Shown one piece after another: positions 60,952 to 64,000 of a DNA stretch of 64,000 nt (within the stretch, counting starts at the first letter, position 1; each line of letters begins with the position of its first letter). The DNA is from Rotaria macrura. Taxonomy: Eukaryota; Rotifera; Eurotatoria; Philodinida; Philodinidae. Location of the stretch: NCBI GenBank assembly GCA_900239685.1, contig OENT01000209.1, forward strand, positions 62,001 to 126,000, read 5' to 3'. The notes under the pieces are model-generated. The model was not told the origin of the DNA. It ran no database searches and saw only the letters and a program-made list of their open reading frames with translations. The position numbers and the translations under genes are program-made.

Positions 60952-63900
60952 ATCAATCTCTCCTATTCAGATATCTGTTTGTTTATTTTTTTTGTCTGTT
61001 GTCTCTAAGACATGTTAACTCAAAATTCTTTATTCACTCATTCTCTATATACGATAATAAATTGATCTATATTTTGTAATAATTAGCATACACACACTGT
61101 TGATGATATTCTATCAATGATCGAAACTCTTCCATTTAATTCATAGTTTTCTCACTGGACAGGTTAAACTAGACTTTGGATAGACATGAAACGATTCTAT
61201 TATGTGACATTTTTTAATCATTCATTCTATAATTATCCTCGACAAAAGAAGAACATTCACGTTGAAGTTAAAGTTACTGAAAAATTTCTTGAATTCTTTT
61301 TAGCCAATTTATGTTTTTACTGTGTAACGATAATACGTTCGAAGGTTAAAGTGATGTAGTTCAATAGTTTCTATCTTAAACATTGAAGCGTATATCATAC
61401 TTAGTAACAAGAGTTTACATGGCATCAAGATATTGAAAAAGTATTGTAATAATTATTTGGAGAATTCTTCTACACTGAAATAAAATCATCTGAATACATT
61501 ACCTGTACAGCAGTTCTCATTTTCATTTTCATTTTCATCTTCAATTCAATGCTCTAAAAACTCTACCACGTTGTGAAGTATCGAAAACGCATATTAGATA
61601 TAGTAGAGAGAAGAAAGCACCTTGTACGTATATAATACGTTCTGTTCCAAAATCAATCTAGAGACAGCTGACTTAGATAAAATTACCATTGCACATATTC
61701 AGGATGAGCTACATATATATTTACTAATGTGTTCCCTGCGAATCTTCTTCTCAAAGCTAATATATTTTATCCCGATCTATGTTACTTTATCAACAAAAGT
61801 TTCAGTGTTGAATAAAAATTACAGCTGAATAAAAGAACGTCGATAGTGTTTTTGCATTTTATCATTTCGGTCTAGTAGTTAGAATAATTGAACAACATTC
61901 ACAGATTAATAATAACAGAATAAATACAGCAAAACATGGTGATGCAATATGCATGAAAGAAATAAATAATAATTTGCTGTAATACATCTTCTTTCTTTAC
62001 TTCCAGTAGACAAACCACGGTTAAGCATGTGAAAAAATTGTACATAATTAGTTAGAAAAATAATGAAATTTGAAATAATTCGCAACTAGCAATAAACTCA
62101 CAGTACATTCCTCACTGGAATAATTTGATGCACTCATTGTGTTGTCGGTTCTCCAGTATTATGAACCCAACAATCTATTCTTTCGAACATATGATAATAC
62201 TTGAATATGGTATTTTTAGAAGTTTTTCTCGCAAATCAAACTTATTCAATATCAACAACGATGTCCATACAGTAAGTCAATAGAGGATGAAAAAGAAAAC
62301 CGTTAAAATGAAGATGGATAAGGTTTCTACAAGGACCTAATGTCATTCCATACGTACGTCATATCAATATACTATAGCAAGAGGGGAAAATCTCGAATTT
62401 TTTAATACTTTTCTTAAGATTCGTAAATTCTTTTGCTAATACTTTGACGGACTTCTGAATTATCAAATTCAAGAACACAAATAGTTTCAAACTAATATTT
62501 TTAAATGCATGAGAAACATAAGTGTGAATCTTCGTAAAATCTAATTTTCGATTGATCCAATCATGAAATTTTCTTTCTACGGTTGTTGGAAATTAGAATT
62601 TTTCTTACGTTTCTCACAATCAAGATAAAACAATTCGATTCATTTCTTATCTACAATTTCTTTTTCTATTATTGAAAATGATTGAAATAGGATTCTACAT
62701 ATAGAAATTGGAACCTTTCTTTTTTCCTAAAAGATATCAGTTTCTACTAGCACTTATATAGAACTATGTATGTATATATTTAATATAACAGATACAAACG
62801 AAGTTAGTAATCATTCATCTGTAGTAGCTAATAGTTGTGTTTGAAAATATCGTCCTTTTGAATCTCTACATGATACAATCTATAATTATATCACCATCAA
62901 GTAGACACATAAGACTTGTAGTAATAAAAAGCATACACCCATGCTGATGCCGTAATGTAAAAATAGTGGTTCATATTCATCACTTAAAATAAACTTTATC
63001 GATCTTCTGATATTCTATGCAAACATCAATGAGAACTTTCTACAATATGACGCATGAATTCTCATTATTCAGTGTAGCCACATATATATATATATAATGA
63101 TTATTTGATGGAGCTATATACTAACTTATGATGGTAATACATTAGTTGAATTTCCTCAAAGATATTCATATAACAGACGATTCAAAATAATGTGGTATCA
63201 TTCAGTTTGATCCAAAAAACTTTATGTAATGTTTTCATTTTGGTAACGGCAATAAACTATGGTTGACTATTGCCAAATAAACTTATCATGCCACAAAATG
63301 ATGCTTATGAAGGTTTATAACTCAATCAACTCATTATTTTCTATGTATCAAGTCTTTTTTCATGAAGAACATGACCTACAATTAGAATTGGAAAGTCTTG
63401 GATAATTATTTCAGAAGTAATTGAAAAACGGATTTATCCTTGTCACATAAATGATTGTATCACAAGATGAAAAAGTATCTAGGGACCATGGAAGGGGTTA
63501 GTAAAAACAATCAAAGAATCGTATTCTTTGAACATTAAAATTAACTCAATACAAGCCATAGGAGAACTGTGCCCGATTAGACCATGGCAATGTAAACTAG
63601 GCATAGTAGCAGCGAAACTGTATTTGTAGTAGATTTTTCATAGCAAAACTATTCCGTTAGAACAAAGAAAAACAGATTAATATGTACATAGTGTTAGTCA
63701 AGAGCCATCTATATTCATTTTCAATCGGGTGAAAGTATATTTCTATAGTCATGAAAACGATCATCTAGCATATTTTTAGATTACCCTTCTCATAGGTAAA
63801 CAATGATATATCTATGTTCATCTTGAAAAAGATAAATCACAATAAAACTCCGCTTCTGATTTATTTGAAATTCTATTACAAAATAAAGGATTTTCTCTTG

Positions 63901-64000
63901 AATATTTATTTGTGTAGAAAAAAAAAGATTATGTATGAATTAACAAACAAACAACAGATCAAGTTTGAAAATGAGTGAGTTCTTTTACGATAAGTGATCC
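60952..64000. other. Right-end interval without recognisable genes
   Basis: About 3 kb of AT-rich DNA after the dUTPase poly(A) signal. The only plus-strand frame above 60 codons (61622-61828) has no recognisable motif. A TA microsatellite lies near 63079-63099. No RNA gene, terminal repeat or transposase is visible. Confidence 0.5.
63079..63099. repeat. TA microsatellite
   Basis: CATATATATATATATATAAT run of about 20 bases in the gene-poor right end. Confidence 0.75.

Overview
The window is metazoan nuclear DNA: AT-rich, with multi-exon genes whose introns are mostly about 50-70 nt with GT-AG ends, and purely animal genes such as KIDINS220, Chibby, a sialin-like SLC17 carrier and RIG-I-like receptors. 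Base composition, very short introns and gene style fit a bdelloid rotifer (the larger Rotaria-type genomes in particular). That placement is inference from style, not from a diagnostic marker.

Layout. 1-9.45 kb, minus strand: KIDINS220/ARMS (ankyrin repeats plus KAP P-loop NTPase with membrane segments), probably running off the left edge. 9.45-15.3 kb: almost empty, with a GC-rich hairpin patch and a hAT-like short element. 15.3-15.7 kb, minus: Chibby. 15.7-19.9 kb: no gene seen. 19.9-22.3 kb, plus: eIF4A in nine exons. 22.3-28.7 kb: no intact gene, with hints of a decayed gene. 28.8-30.5 kb, minus: ST13/Hip co-chaperone. 31.2-33.2 kb, minus: SLC17 (sialin-like) transporter. 36.9-38.6 kb, minus: ERO1 oxidoreductase. 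38.6-45.1 kb: no gene seen. 45.1-59.7 kb, plus: a cluster made of a stand-alone death-effector-domain (DED) protein and two complete tandem RIG-I-like receptors, each with one N-terminal DED instead of CARDs. 60.2-61.0 kb, plus: dUTPase. 61-64 kb: no gene seen.

The most striking content is the 45-60 kb cluster. Both receptors show DED, DECH helicase with insert, HelC and a zinc-binding C-terminal RNA-sensing domain. Every exon junction I traced keeps one open frame (882 and 866 residues by my count). The two paralogues differ in zinc-ligand spacing (RIG-I type versus MDA5 type), in helicase motif VI and in intron positions. Together with the DED-only protein next door they suggest an RNA-sensing pathway that signals through DED contacts rather than CARD-MAVS. 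The sensing role follows from family knowledge; the DED signalling route is inference.

The other genes are ordinary housekeeping or cell-biology genes and do not form an obvious pathway with the cluster.
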